A stretch of DNA of 64,000 nucleotides, from assembly GCA_927362715.1 (NCBI GenBank), contig CAKMIX010000012.1, positions 1 to 64,000 on the forward strand. Direction: 5' to 3'. The translations under genes and the position numbers were made by a program. Source of the DNA: an uncultured Clostridia bacterium (GTDB lineage Bacteria; Bacillota; Clostridia; Oscillospirales; Acutalibacteraceae). The notes beneath the pieces were generated by a model. It was not told the origin of the DNA and ran no database searches. It worked only from the letters and a program-made list of their open reading frames with translations. Numbering within the stretch: position 1 is the first letter of the stretch; each line of letters opens with the position of its first letter. Positions 1 to 6,488 of the stretch are shown in pieces.

Positions 1-318
1 TCCTTTGCCTTTTAAAAAGGGGGGGGGGGCGGGGGGGCGGCCCCCCCGTCGCGTCCCGCAGGACGCGAAATCCTTTTCTTTCTAAAGCGCAGGAGAGGAA
101 GCCAAACAGCCTGTCGGGCTGTTTGGCGCGGAGAACCCTCGCCGGGGGTTCTCCGATGCGGTGCGCAGCGGCGCATAGATAAGGGATAATAGAGGGAAAA
201 ATTCACAAAACCCAACGCGGACATTTTCCCGAACAGGGGAATTACCCGCGCCCCTACGGATTTCAGCAGAAATTGAATCGTATGCACCGCCAAAAGGCTG
301 TACCAAGCGGGCTTTGCT
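1..318. other. Gene-free window start with poly-G run and two hairpins
   Basis: No supportable gene is seen here. Positions 20-47 hold an almost unbroken G/C run (nine or more G, then CGGGGGGGCGG, then seven C). Two perfect hairpins follow: an 11-bp stem GCCAAACAGCC at 101-111 with 117-127, and a 9-bp stem GGAGAACCC at 130-138 with 146-154. Neither has a T tract, so they look like palindromic repeat units rather than terminators. Positions 225-275 contain CGCCCCTACGGATTTC, a remnant of the repeat family described elsewhere in this window. Confidence 0.5.
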
Positions 319-1053
319 TTACGAAAAAACCGTCATCGGGTCAATCGCCGCGTCGTCCTGCCAAAGCTCTAAGTGCAGATGCGTTTCGTCTGCGGCTTCA
401 ATGGGGATCGTGCCCAGATTCCCGACCTTGTCGTTGACACTGACCGTCGCGCCGACTTCCACGGTGCTGCCCTTACCGAGCCCGCAGTACTTCGCGATCA
501 GCCCGTCGCCGTGGTCGATCTCCACGACCGTGCCCCACAGCACGTCGTCATACACCGCCTTGACCACCCCGTTGTTGATCGCCTTTACGGGGTCGCCCAC
601 CGCGCCGCGGAAATCCACGCCGTTGTGCACGCGCCAGTCGCCCATGGTCGCGGACTGCACCATTTCGCCGTCGGAAAAGCCCTTGTCCGTTTCGCCGTCC
701 AGCGGTGTGACAAACGATGCCGCGCGCTCGATGCCGTCCTCCTGCGCGGCGACGGCAAGGCCTTCGGCGTCTTCCGGCGCATAAACGCCGCCGGATTCCT
801 CCGCCGCTTCGGTGGGCGTTTCACGGTTCGGTGCGGCGGGCGCGGTCAGCTCCTCTGCGGAAAAGCGCACCGTCTGCACCTCGGTCGGCGCTTCGGTCGT
901 CTCGGCTTCGTCGCTTTGCGGCTTCATCTGGAAATTCATCGCCGTGCGTGCGGCGACGCCCACGCCCAAAACACAGACCGCCAGCGTGAGATACAGCACC
1001 GCGGCGCGCCGCGTCAGTTTTTTCTTTGCTCTTTTCGGTTTACGGTTTTCCAT
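319..1053 (-). CDS. spoIIQ: SpoIIQ-like membrane-anchored M23 (LytM) peptidase
   Basis: Predicted forespore or cell-envelope protein of 244 aa. It has a short basic cytoplasmic N-terminus, one membrane segment (about residues 17-36), a Thr/Glu/Pro-rich linker carrying a TEAPTE motif, and a C-terminal M23/LytM domain (about 115-244). The zinc ligands are intact: HNGVD (H143, D147) and HLH (H225, H227). Bacillus SpoIIQ has a degenerate site, whereas some clostridial SpoIIQ proteins keep it, so this resembles the clostridial type. The ATG at 1053 is preferred over the upstream in-frame GTG at 1062 because that GTG lies inside the GGAGGTG ribosome binding site. A forespore-sigma-type promoter lies just upstream. 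The SpoIIQ name rests on architecture plus promoter; another sporulation or envelope LytM protein is possible. No spoIIAH-like partner is in the window. Confidence 0.72.
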   Translation of the reverse strand: MENRKPKRAKKKLTRRAAVLYLTLAVCVLGVGVAARTAMNFQMKPQSDEAETTEAPTEVQTVRFSAEELTAPAAPNRETPTEAAEESGGVYAPEDAEGLAVAAQEDGIERAASFVTPLDGETDKGFSDGEMVQSATMGDWRVHNGVDFRGAVGDPVKAINNGVVKAVYDDVLWGTVVEIDHGDGLIAKYCGLGKGSTVEVGATVSVNDKVGNLGTIPIEAADETHLHLELWQDDAAIDPMTVFS

Positions 1054-1072
1054 GTGGGACACCTCCGAAAGC

Positions 1073-1101
1073 AGTATGCCCCGTTTTTTGCATGCGTATT
1101 C
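1073..1101 (-). promoter_or_regulatory. Candidate sigma-F/sigma-G promoter of the spoIIQ-like gene
   Basis: On the minus strand GAATA (1101-1097) is followed after 15 bp by GGGCATACT (1081-1073). This fits the forespore consensus GHATR-15-GGMVAWMHT at 13 of 14 positions. It lies about 20 bp upstream of the start codon, leaving a short leader with the GGAGG site. Confidence 0.55.
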
Positions 1102-1125
1102 GCTTTTGCAGATATACCCGAACGG

Positions 1126-1154
1126 TTGCGCTTTTTTACGCAGTGTGCTACAAT
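1126..1154 (+). promoter_or_regulatory. Sigma-A promoter of aminotransferase-rsmA unit
   Basis: TTGCGC (1126-1131), 17-bp spacer, TACAAT (1149-1154), 30 bp before the aminotransferase start. It is divergent from, and close to, the forespore-type promoter at 1073-1101. Confidence 0.7.
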
Positions 1155-1184
1155 AGCTGTTGATTTTGAAAAGGGAGTGTTCTC

Positions 1185-2369
1185 ATGGAATATACATTTT
1201 CCAAACGCATTTCTTCGCTGCAGCCGTCGGCGATCCGCGAGATTTTAAAAGCCACCGCCGATCCTGCGGTCATCCCCTTTGCGGCGGGCAACCCGGACGC
1301 GGCGGCGTTCCCCATCGAGGAAGTCCGCGCCATTTCGAAGCGCATTTTCGAAGAAGCGCCCGTCACCGCCCTGCAATACGGCGTGACGGAAGGCTATGCG
1401 CCGCTTCGCGCACGTGTTAAGCAATATATGAAAGAAAAGCACAACATCGGGCGCGATTTTGACGACCTGATCATCACCTCGGGCGCGACGCAGGTCATGG
1501 ACCTTTCGACCAAGACGCTTTGCAACTTCGGCGACGTCGTCATCAGCGAATCGCCGTCGTTCATCGGCTCGCTCAACTGCTTCCGCTCCTACGGCGTGCA
1601 GCTGCGCGGCGTGCCGGTCGAAGCGGACGGCATGAATATGGATATTCTCGAGCAGAAGCTCCAAGAGAACCAAAACGTCCGCTTTATCTACACCATCCCG
1701 AATTTCCAGAATCCCTCGGGCGCGACGATGTCGCTTGAAAAGCGCAAGAAGCTGTATGCGCTCGCAAAGCAGTACGGCGTGCTGATCCTCGAAGATAACC
1801 CCTACGGCGATCTGCGCGTGGCGGGCGAAGCTTTGCCGAGCATCAAGAGCATGGATGAGGACGGCATCGTCATTTACGCGGGTTCGTTCTCCAAGGTGCT
1901 CGCGCCGGGCGTGCGCGTCGGGTACACGGTTGCCCCCGCGCCGATCGTCGCGAAAATGACCGTCGGCAAGCAGGCGGCGGACACCCACACGCCCATGTTT
2001 ACCCAGATGCTCGTGAACGAATGGATGGCGACCACCGATTTCGAAGCGCACATCCAAAAGATCCGCGAAATTTACCGCCGCAAGCTGAATTTGATGTGCG
2101 ACCTCATTGACGAAAAGCTCGGCGGCTTTGTCGAGTATGTGCGCCCTGAGGGCGGCATGTTCGTCTGGTGCCGTCTTCCCGATTCGGTCAATATGCTTGA
2201 CTTCTGCGCGCGCGCCGTGGAAAAGAAGGTCGCGGTCGTGCCAGGCAGCGCGTTCACCGTCGAGGAGGGCGAAACGACCAACTGCTTCCGCATGAACTTC
2301 ACCACGCCGTCCGACGAAAACATCGTCAAGGGGATGGATATCCTCGGCGAGCTGCGCCATGCGTTTTGA
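1185..2369 (+). CDS. PLP-dependent aminotransferase (class I/II, MocR/LysN-like)
   Basis: Cytoplasmic fold-type I aminotransferase of 394 aa, close to the usual length for free-standing relatives of MocR C-terminal domains (2-aminoadipate or branched-chain/aromatic transaminases). Visible motifs are the substrate-side PNFQNPSG (172-179), the PLP-pyridine aspartate in EDNPYG (D204), and the Schiff-base lysine in SFSK (K237) followed by the phosphate-contacting arginine in GVRVGY. The start at 1185 follows AAAAGGGAG. The stop overlaps rsmA by 11 bp, so the two are translationally coupled. The exact amino donor cannot be read from sequence. Confidence 0.88.
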   Translation: MEYTFSKRISSLQPSAIREILKATADPAVIPFAAGNPDAAAFPIEEVRAISKRIFEEAPVTALQYGVTEGYAPLRARVKQYMKEKHNIGRDFDDLIITSGATQVMDLSTKTLCNFGDVVISESPSFIGSLNCFRSYGVQLRGVPVEADGMNMDILEQKLQENQNVRFIYTIPNFQNPSGATMSLEKRKKLYALAKQYGVLILEDNPYGDLRVAGEALPSIKSMDEDGIVIYAGSFSKVLAPGVRVGYTVAPAPIVAKMTVGKQAADTHTPMFTQMLVNEWMATTDFEAHIQKIREIYRRKLNLMCDLIDEKLGGFVEYVRPEGGMFVWCRLPDSVNMLDFCARAVEKKVAVVPGSAFTVEEGETTNCFRMNFTTPSDENIVKGMDILGELRHAF

Positions 2370-3228
2370 TCTTTCCGACGAAAGGACGGTGCGCGCCGTC
2401 CTTTCGCGCCACGGCTTTTCGTTCTCGAAAGCGCTCGGGCAGAATTTCCTGATCGACCCGACCGTCTGCCCCGAAATGGCGCGGGCAGCAACGCGGGAGG
2501 GTGCGGACTGTGTTTTGGAAATCGGCCCGGGCATCGGCGTTTTGACCGCATCCCTTTGCGAACAGGCAAAGCAGGTCGTCGCCGTCGAACTCGACCGCAG
2601 GCTGTTCCCTGTGCTGCGGGAGACGCTTGCGGACTATGACAACGTGGAGCTTGTCGAGGGCGACGCCATGCAGCTCGACCTCCATGCGCTTTTGCGCGAA
2701 CGCTTCGGCGAGGGCGCGCGCATCGCGGTGTGCGCAAATTTGCCGTATTACATCACGTCCCCGCTGCTCATGCGGCTTTTGGAGTGCCGTCTGCCGATCG
2801 AAAAATTGGTCGTTATGGTGCAAAAGGAGGCCGCCGAGCGCCTTTGCGCCGAAGTCGGCTCGCGGGAAGCGGGCGCGGTCACGGTGGCGGTGCGGTATTA
2901 CGCCGAGGCACACACGCGCTTTACGGTCGGGCGTGAAGCCTTCCTGCCCGCGCCGAAGGTGGACAGCGCCGTGATCGAATTGTGCGTGCGGGAAAAACCC
3001 GCGGTCGAACTGCGCGACGAAGCGTATTTTTTCAAAATGGTGCGCGCGGCGTTCGCCCAGCGGCGCAAGACGGCGGTGAACGGCATCGCGGCGGGCTTGA
3101 ATCTGCCGAAAGCAGCGGTTGCCGAGGCGATCGCCGATACGGGCTTGCCCGCCGATGTGCGCGCCGAAAAGATCCCGATGGAAAAGCTCGCGGATTTGGC
3201 GAACCGGCTTTTAGATGTCAGAGGTTAG
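2359..3228 (+). CDS. rsmA: 16S rRNA dimethyladenosine transferase RsmA (KsgA)
   Basis: SAM-dependent dimethylation of the two adjacent adenines in the 16S rRNA 3' hairpin; late step in 30S biogenesis. The 289-aa protein has the family N-terminus (KALGQNFLID), the SAM loop EIGPGIGVLT, the acidic VELD end of the second strand and the catalytic NLPYY motif, followed by the C-terminal helical domain. The start lies inside the aminotransferase gene. The last five codons and the TAG stop (about 3213-3228) are made of heptamer repeat DNA (TTAGATG TCAGAGG TTAGATT), so a repeat has probably replaced the native 3' end; the catalytic part is unaffected. Confidence 0.95.
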   Translation: MRFDLSDERTVRAVLSRHGFSFSKALGQNFLIDPTVCPEMARAATREGADCVLEIGPGIGVLTASLCEQAKQVVAVELDRRLFPVLRETLADYDNVELVEGDAMQLDLHALLRERFGEGARIAVCANLPYYITSPLLMRLLECRLPIEKLVVMVQKEAAERLCAEVGSREAGAVTVAVRYYAEAHTRFTVGREAFLPAPKVDSAVIELCVREKPAVELRDEAYFFKMVRAAFAQRRKTAVNGIAAGLNLPKAAVAEAIADTGLPADVRAEKIPMEKLADLANRLLDVRG

Positions 3229-3295
3229 ATTTCGGGCGATAGAGACGCGCGGCGACAAAGCCGAGGAAAGCCGAAATTTTGCAGAAACCCGCCCC
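3213..3295. repeat. Degenerate repeat-family remnant overlapping rsmA 3' end
   Basis: Three heptamers in the TYAGANN orientation (3213-3233) overlap the end of rsmA. They are followed by about 50 bp of unclassified DNA and then AAACCCGCCCCTAC (3282-3295), the terminus of the palindromic repeat core. The rest of the gap up to 3400 holds nothing else recognisable. Confidence 0.55.
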
Positions 3296-3400
3296 TACAT
3301 GCATGATCCTTCGGTTTTATCGCAGCCGAAAATGCGTACTGCCTGTTTTCCCATCTAAGGCAGACACACAGAGATATTTAGCAAAAAAGGAGTTTTTACC

Positions 3401-3664
3401 ATGACCTATACCTATCGCACGCGCGGGACGTGCTCGCAGCAGATCGAAGTCGAGCTCGACGGCGACGTGATCCAAAACGTAAAGTTCTACGGCGGCTGCA
3501 ACGGCAACACGCAGGGCGTGGCGCGCTTGGTGTGCGGCAGAAAGGTCGATGAAGTGATCGACACGCTTTCGGGTATCCGCTGCGGAATGCGCCCGACCTC
3601 CTGCCCCGACCAGCTCGCGCACGCGCTCAGAGAAGCGCAGAAGGCGCAGCAGGCGGCGGAATAA
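3401..3664 (+). CDS. TSCPD domain protein (TIGR03905 type)
   Basis: Small cytoplasmic protein of 87 aa, almost entirely the TSCPD domain, with the naming motif TSCPDQLA near the C-terminus and conserved cysteines in GTCSQQ, GGCNGN, LVCGRK and IRCGMR. The same domain is found at the C-terminus of vitamin-B12-dependent ribonucleotide reductases, and stand-alone copies are common in Clostridia. A metal- or nucleotide-related role is inferred from family only. It is preceded by AAAAAAGGAG and followed by a terminator shared with the convergent XRE gene. Confidence 0.85.
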   Translation: MTYTYRTRGTCSQQIEVELDGDVIQNVKFYGGCNGNTQGVARLVCGRKVDEVIDTLSGIRCGMRPTSCPDQLAHALREAQKAQQAAE

Positions 3665-3683
3665 CGCGCTGACGCACGAAACA

Positions 3684-3720
3684 AAAACCGCCCGGCTCCC
3701 TTACGGAACCGGGCGGTTTT
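3684..3720 (+). terminator. Bidirectional terminator between TSCPD and XRE genes
   Basis: Perfect 12-bp stem AAAACCGCCCGG (3684-3695) with CCGGGCGGTTTT (3709-3720). The A and T flanks allow termination in both directions between these convergent genes. Confidence 0.9.
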
Positions 3721-3730
3721 GCATTGGCTG

Positions 3731-4129
3731 TTAGTCCTTTTCGGAAAGCTGTGTGATCGCGAGCGCGGCGAGGCCGATGCCCAGCATACCGATGGCGTCG
3801 GCGGTTTCAATCTCACCCAGAAACGACAGCACGGCGACGGCGATCCCCATCGCCAGCGCGACGCCCTTTAAGGCGAGCCGGACAAACGCCGAAACTCGGC
3901 TGGCGGCAGCCGTCCCTTTCGCAGCCGCTTTCCCCTGCATGAGCTCGTCAACGGTCACGTCGAAGATCTCGGCGAGCTTGGGAATGGAATTGACATCCGG
4001 GAAGGATAAGTCGCGTTCCCATTTGGAAACGGCTTTATCTGTAACGCCCATTTTTTCGGCAAGTTCAAGCTGTGTCATGCCCTTTTCCTTGCGCATCTCT
4101 GCGATCTTCGTTCCGAATGTTTTTTTCAT
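3731..4129 (-). CDS. XRE-family regulator with C-terminal membrane segments
   Basis: A 132-aa protein with an N-terminal helix-turn-helix of the Cro/CI type (residues about 6-60: MTQLELAEKMGVTDKAVSKWE, then LAEIFDVTVDELM) and two hydrophobic stretches at the C-terminus (about 83-102 and 109-127). It therefore probably sits at the membrane and may respond to an envelope or stress signal. It is monocistronic and has its own promoter. A perfect inverted repeat overlaps the -35 side of that promoter, consistent with autoregulation. The ligand and target genes are unknown. Confidence 0.85.
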   Translation of the reverse strand: MKKTFGTKIAEMRKEKGMTQLELAEKMGVTDKAVSKWERDLSFPDVNSIPKLAEIFDVTVDELMQGKAAAKGTAAASRVSAFVRLALKGVALAMGIAVAVLSFLGEIETADAIGMLGIGLAALAITQLSEKD

Positions 4130-4159
4130 GCGTTTTCGCTCCTTTGTTGGGATACTTGC

Positions 4160-4188
4160 ATCTTAGCAGACCGCTGAATCTTTCGCAA
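4160..4188 (-). promoter_or_regulatory. Sigma-A promoter of XRE regulator
   Basis: Minus strand TTGCGA (4188-4183), 17-bp spacer, TAAGAT (4165-4160), about 30 bp upstream of the start codon. Confidence 0.6.
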
Positions 4189-4201
4189 CCGACCGTCGGT
4201 T
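4187..4201. promoter_or_regulatory. Candidate operator, inverted repeat at XRE promoter
   Basis: AACCGA-CCG-TCGGTT is a perfect 6-bp inverted repeat whose edge overlaps the -35 box. Further CCGAC half-sites follow at 4211-4217. The position suits binding by the XRE protein itself; this is inference. Confidence 0.4.
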
Positions 4202-4235
4202 TAGCCGGCTCGACCGACAGTTTACCTGCGGCGGA

Positions 4236-4282
4236 AGAGAAAAAGGACGGCGCTGCGCCCCGCAAAGACACAGAACCGTCCC
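4236..4282 (-). terminator. Terminator downstream of prfA (repeat-type)
   Basis: Minus strand GGACGG (4281-4276) pairs with CCGTCC (4250-4245), which is followed by TTTTTCTCTT. The stem interior is imperfect. The sequence GACACAGAACCGTCC (4267-4281) recurs exactly in the terminator at 39936-39978. Confidence 0.5.
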
Positions 4283-4295
4283 CTGTTTACCCTGT

Positions 4296-5381
4296 CTATT
4301 CTTTGCTCGTTTCCCCGGCGTTTTGCAGCTTCTCTGCGGCGTCGGCGGCAAGAAGCGCGTCGATGATCTCGTCAAGGTCGCCGTCGAGGACGGCCTCAAG
4401 CCGATAGAGCGTCAGGCCGATGCGGTGGTCGGTCACACGCCCCTGCGGGAAATTGTAGGTGCGGATGCGCTCGCTGCGGTCGCCGGTGCCGACCTGCGAA
4501 CGGCGCTCGCCCGCGATCTCGGCCTCCTGCTTTTTGCGCTCGATCTCGTAAAGGCGCGCGCGCAGGACGGCAAGCGCCTTGTCCTTGTTGCGGTACTGGC
4601 TGCGCTCGTCCTGGCACTCCACGACCATCCCCGTGGGCAGGTGCGTCACGCGGATGGCGGAGGAGGTCTTGTTGACCTTCTGCCCGCCTGCGCCGGAGGA
4701 GCGGAACACATCGATCTGCAAGTCCGCCGGGTCAAGCTCGAATTCCACTTCCTCGGCCTCGGGCAGCACCGCGACGGTGGCGGTGGAGGTGTGGATGCGC
4801 CCCTGACTTTCGGTTTCGGGCACGCGCTGGACGCGGTGCACGCCGCTTTCAAATTTCGTGCGCGAATACGCGCCCTCGCCCTCGATCATAAAGCTGATCT
4901 CTTTGAGCCCGCCGAGCTGCGTTTCGGAGGCGTTCACGACCTCCAGCTTCCAGCCCTTGCGTTCGGCGTACATCGAATACATACGGAAAAGCCGCGCGGC
5001 GAACAATGCGGCCTCGTCGCCGCCCGCGCCCGCGCGGATCTCCATAATGACGTTTTTCTCATCGTTCGGGTCACGCGGCAAAAGCAGCACGCGCAGCTCC
5101 CGGTCAAGCTGTTCGAGTTTTTCCTCGGCGCTGTGCAGCTCTTCGGACGCCATGTCCCGCATTTCCCGATCCGCGCCGCCCTCGGCGAGCAGCTCGCGCG
5201 CCGCGTCGCGGTCGGCTTCGGCCTTTTGATAAGCATTGTAAGCGTCCGCAATGGGACGAAGCTGCTTTGCTTCGCGCATGAGCGCAGCAAAGCGTTTGGG
5301 ATCCGCCGCCGTCTCCGGCGCGCACAAAGCGCGCTCCAGCTCGTGAAGCCGCGCCGTGATCCCCTGTAATTTTTCAAGCAT
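4296..5381 (-). CDS. prfA: Peptide chain release factor 1
   Basis: Cytoplasmic class I release factor that recognises UAA/UAG. The 361-aa protein has the usual length: N-terminal helical domain, a domain 2/4 core, the GGQ hydrolysis motif in [11 protein letters not shown], and the conserved [16 protein letters not shown] segment. The start at 5381 (MLEKLQ) is chosen over the in-frame ATG at 5393 because it matches the family start and gives an 8-bp overlap with the upstream DUF951 stop, a typical coupled junction. It is last in the NUDIX-DUF951-prfA operon. Confidence 0.95.
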   Translation of the reverse strand: MLEKLQGITARLHELERALCAPETAADPKRFAALMREAKQLRPIADAYNAYQKAEADRDAARELLAEGGADREMRDMASEELHSAEEKLEQLDRELRVLLLPRDPNDEKNVIMEIRAGAGGDEAALFAARLFRMYSMYAERKGWKLEVVNASETQLGGLKEISFMIEGEGAYSRTKFESGVHRVQRVPETESQGRIHTSTATVAVLPEAEEVEFELDPADLQIDVFRSSGAGGQKVNKTSSAIRVTHLPTGMVVECQDERSQYRNKDKALAVLRARLYEIERKKQEAEIAGERRSQVGTGDRSERIRTYNFPQGRVTDHRIGLTLYRLEAVLDGDLDEIIDALLAADAAEKLQNAGETSKE

Positions 5382-5571
5382 CCGTGTTCCCATCTTCCCG
5401 CAGAATTTTTTTCACGCGCTTTTCGATCTTCACGCGCGGCGCCATGAATTCCCTGCCGCAGGTGGTGCAGCGCAGGCGGAAATCCATCCCCGTGCGCAGG
5501 ACAAGGAAGGTCTTGCCGCCGCAGGGATGCGGCTTTTTCATTTCAAGGGTGTCCCCGACGCGTACATCCAT
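5374..5571 (-). CDS. DUF951 domain protein
   Basis: A 65-aa basic cytoplasmic protein matching DUF951: the start MDVRVGD, a KKPHPCGG segment and a CTTCG pair resembling a small zinc-ribbon or OB-like fold. The function is uncharacterised in the family. Its ATG follows the NUDIX stop directly (TGAATG), with the ribosome binding site GAGGTG inside the NUDIX coding end, and its own end overlaps prfA. This tight packing suggests a translation-linked role, as an inference. Confidence 0.85.
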   Translation of the reverse strand: MDVRVGDTLEMKKPHPCGGKTFLVLRTGMDFRLRCTTCGREFMAPRVKIEKRVKKILREDGNTDA

Positions 5572-6315
5572 TCAAAGCACCTCAAACGCGCTGCGCTCGG
5601 TCAAGAACGCCTGCGCCTTTTGCAAAATGGCCTTGTCGTTTTCATAGTTGAGCGTGGCAAGGCAGCGCGCATACGGCAGCCAGATGTAGTCTTCGATCTC
5701 GCTTTGCTGGATGACGGTCTTCGTGTCGGCGGTGGTGGCAAGAAAAATCAAAACGGTCTTGTCTATGCGCCCCTGGATGGTGTAGGAGGAACGCTCGCAA
5801 AAGCCGTCGAGCACATCGATGTGTAAGCCCGTTTCCTCGAGCACCTCGCGCTTGGCGGTATCCAGGTCGGTCTCGCCCGCCTCCACATGCCCCTTGGGAA
5901 AGCCCCAATGTGCGCTGCGCTTATTTTTGATGAGCAGGAAACGGCGCTCTTCTGCATCGCCGCGGAACACGACCGCCCCGCAGGAACGTTCGTAAAAGCA
6001 TTCGATCTTTACGCCCTTGCCCTTGTGCCGAAAGGCAACGGCAGGGCGGATATCGTGGATGATGAACCGCTTGGATTTCGGCGAAACCACCAAAAAGACG
6101 GCGTGCGCCTGCTTGTCCCGAATGATGGCGATGACGCGCCCGTCAAACCGCCGAACGGGATGATTCACGCCCATGATATAGGCGCCCGCAACAGGGAAGC
6201 GTGCATCCAGCCCGCTTTCGACAACGCCGAAGTTCAGCAGATATTTCGTATTGGTCTCGCTGTCAAAGCGGCCGAGGGGCTTGGTGACCCGCACTCTGAC
6301 AAATTTACCCAACAT
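5572..6315 (-). CDS. Inorganic-pyrophosphatase-like domain fused to NUDIX hydrolase
   Basis: A 247-aa two-domain protein. Residues 1-95 resemble the small clostridial pyrophosphatase-like proteins (MLGKFVRVRVTKPLG start, AYIMGVNHPV, FDGRVIAII). Residues 105-235 are a NUDIX hydrolase with a complete NUDIX box: G142, E148 and REVLEETGL (156-164). The family preference suggests a dinucleoside polyphosphate or other nucleoside diphosphate-X substrate; the substrate cannot be read from sequence. The N-terminal part lacks the usual Asp-rich PPase catalytic cluster, so it is probably a binding module. First gene of the operon with DUF951 and prfA, behind a strong promoter. Confidence 0.82.
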   Translation of the reverse strand: MLGKFVRVRVTKPLGRFDSETNTKYLLNFGVVESGLDARFPVAGAYIMGVNHPVRRFDGRVIAIIRDKQAHAVFLVVSPKSKRFIIHDIRPAVAFRHKGKGVKIECFYERSCGAVVFRGDAEERRFLLIKNKRSAHWGFPKGHVEAGETDLDTAKREVLEETGLHIDVLDGFCERSSYTIQGRIDKTVLIFLATTADTKTVIQQSEIEDYIWLPYARCLATLNYENDKAILQKAQAFLTERSAFEVL

Positions 6316-6348
6316 CTGTCTTACGACTCCTTACGTTTAACTACCCCT

Positions 6349-6377
6349 ATTATACAGGAAAGAAAAATGCGTTTCAA
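6349..6377 (-). promoter_or_regulatory. Sigma-A promoter of NUDIX-DUF951-prfA operon
   Basis: Minus strand TTGAAA (6377-6372), 17-bp spacer, TATAAT (6354-6349). The leader is about 30 nt with TAAGGAG before the start codon. Confidence 0.8.
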
Positions 6378-6421
6378 GGGGTTTTTCCCGCTGCAAAACG
6401 CGGCAGCGTACAAATTCCCGA

Positions 6422-6450
6422 TTGAAAAGGGCCGGATTTTATGATAGACT
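6422..6450 (+). promoter_or_regulatory. Promoter of lipoprotein-degV operon
   Basis: TTGAAA (6422-6427), 17-bp spacer, TAGACT (6445-6450), divergent from the promoter at 6349-6377. The -10 box is weak (4 of 6). Confidence 0.5.
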
Positions 6451-6488
6451 AACAATATCTATACGATATTTTCCCGGAGGCAAGGCGC

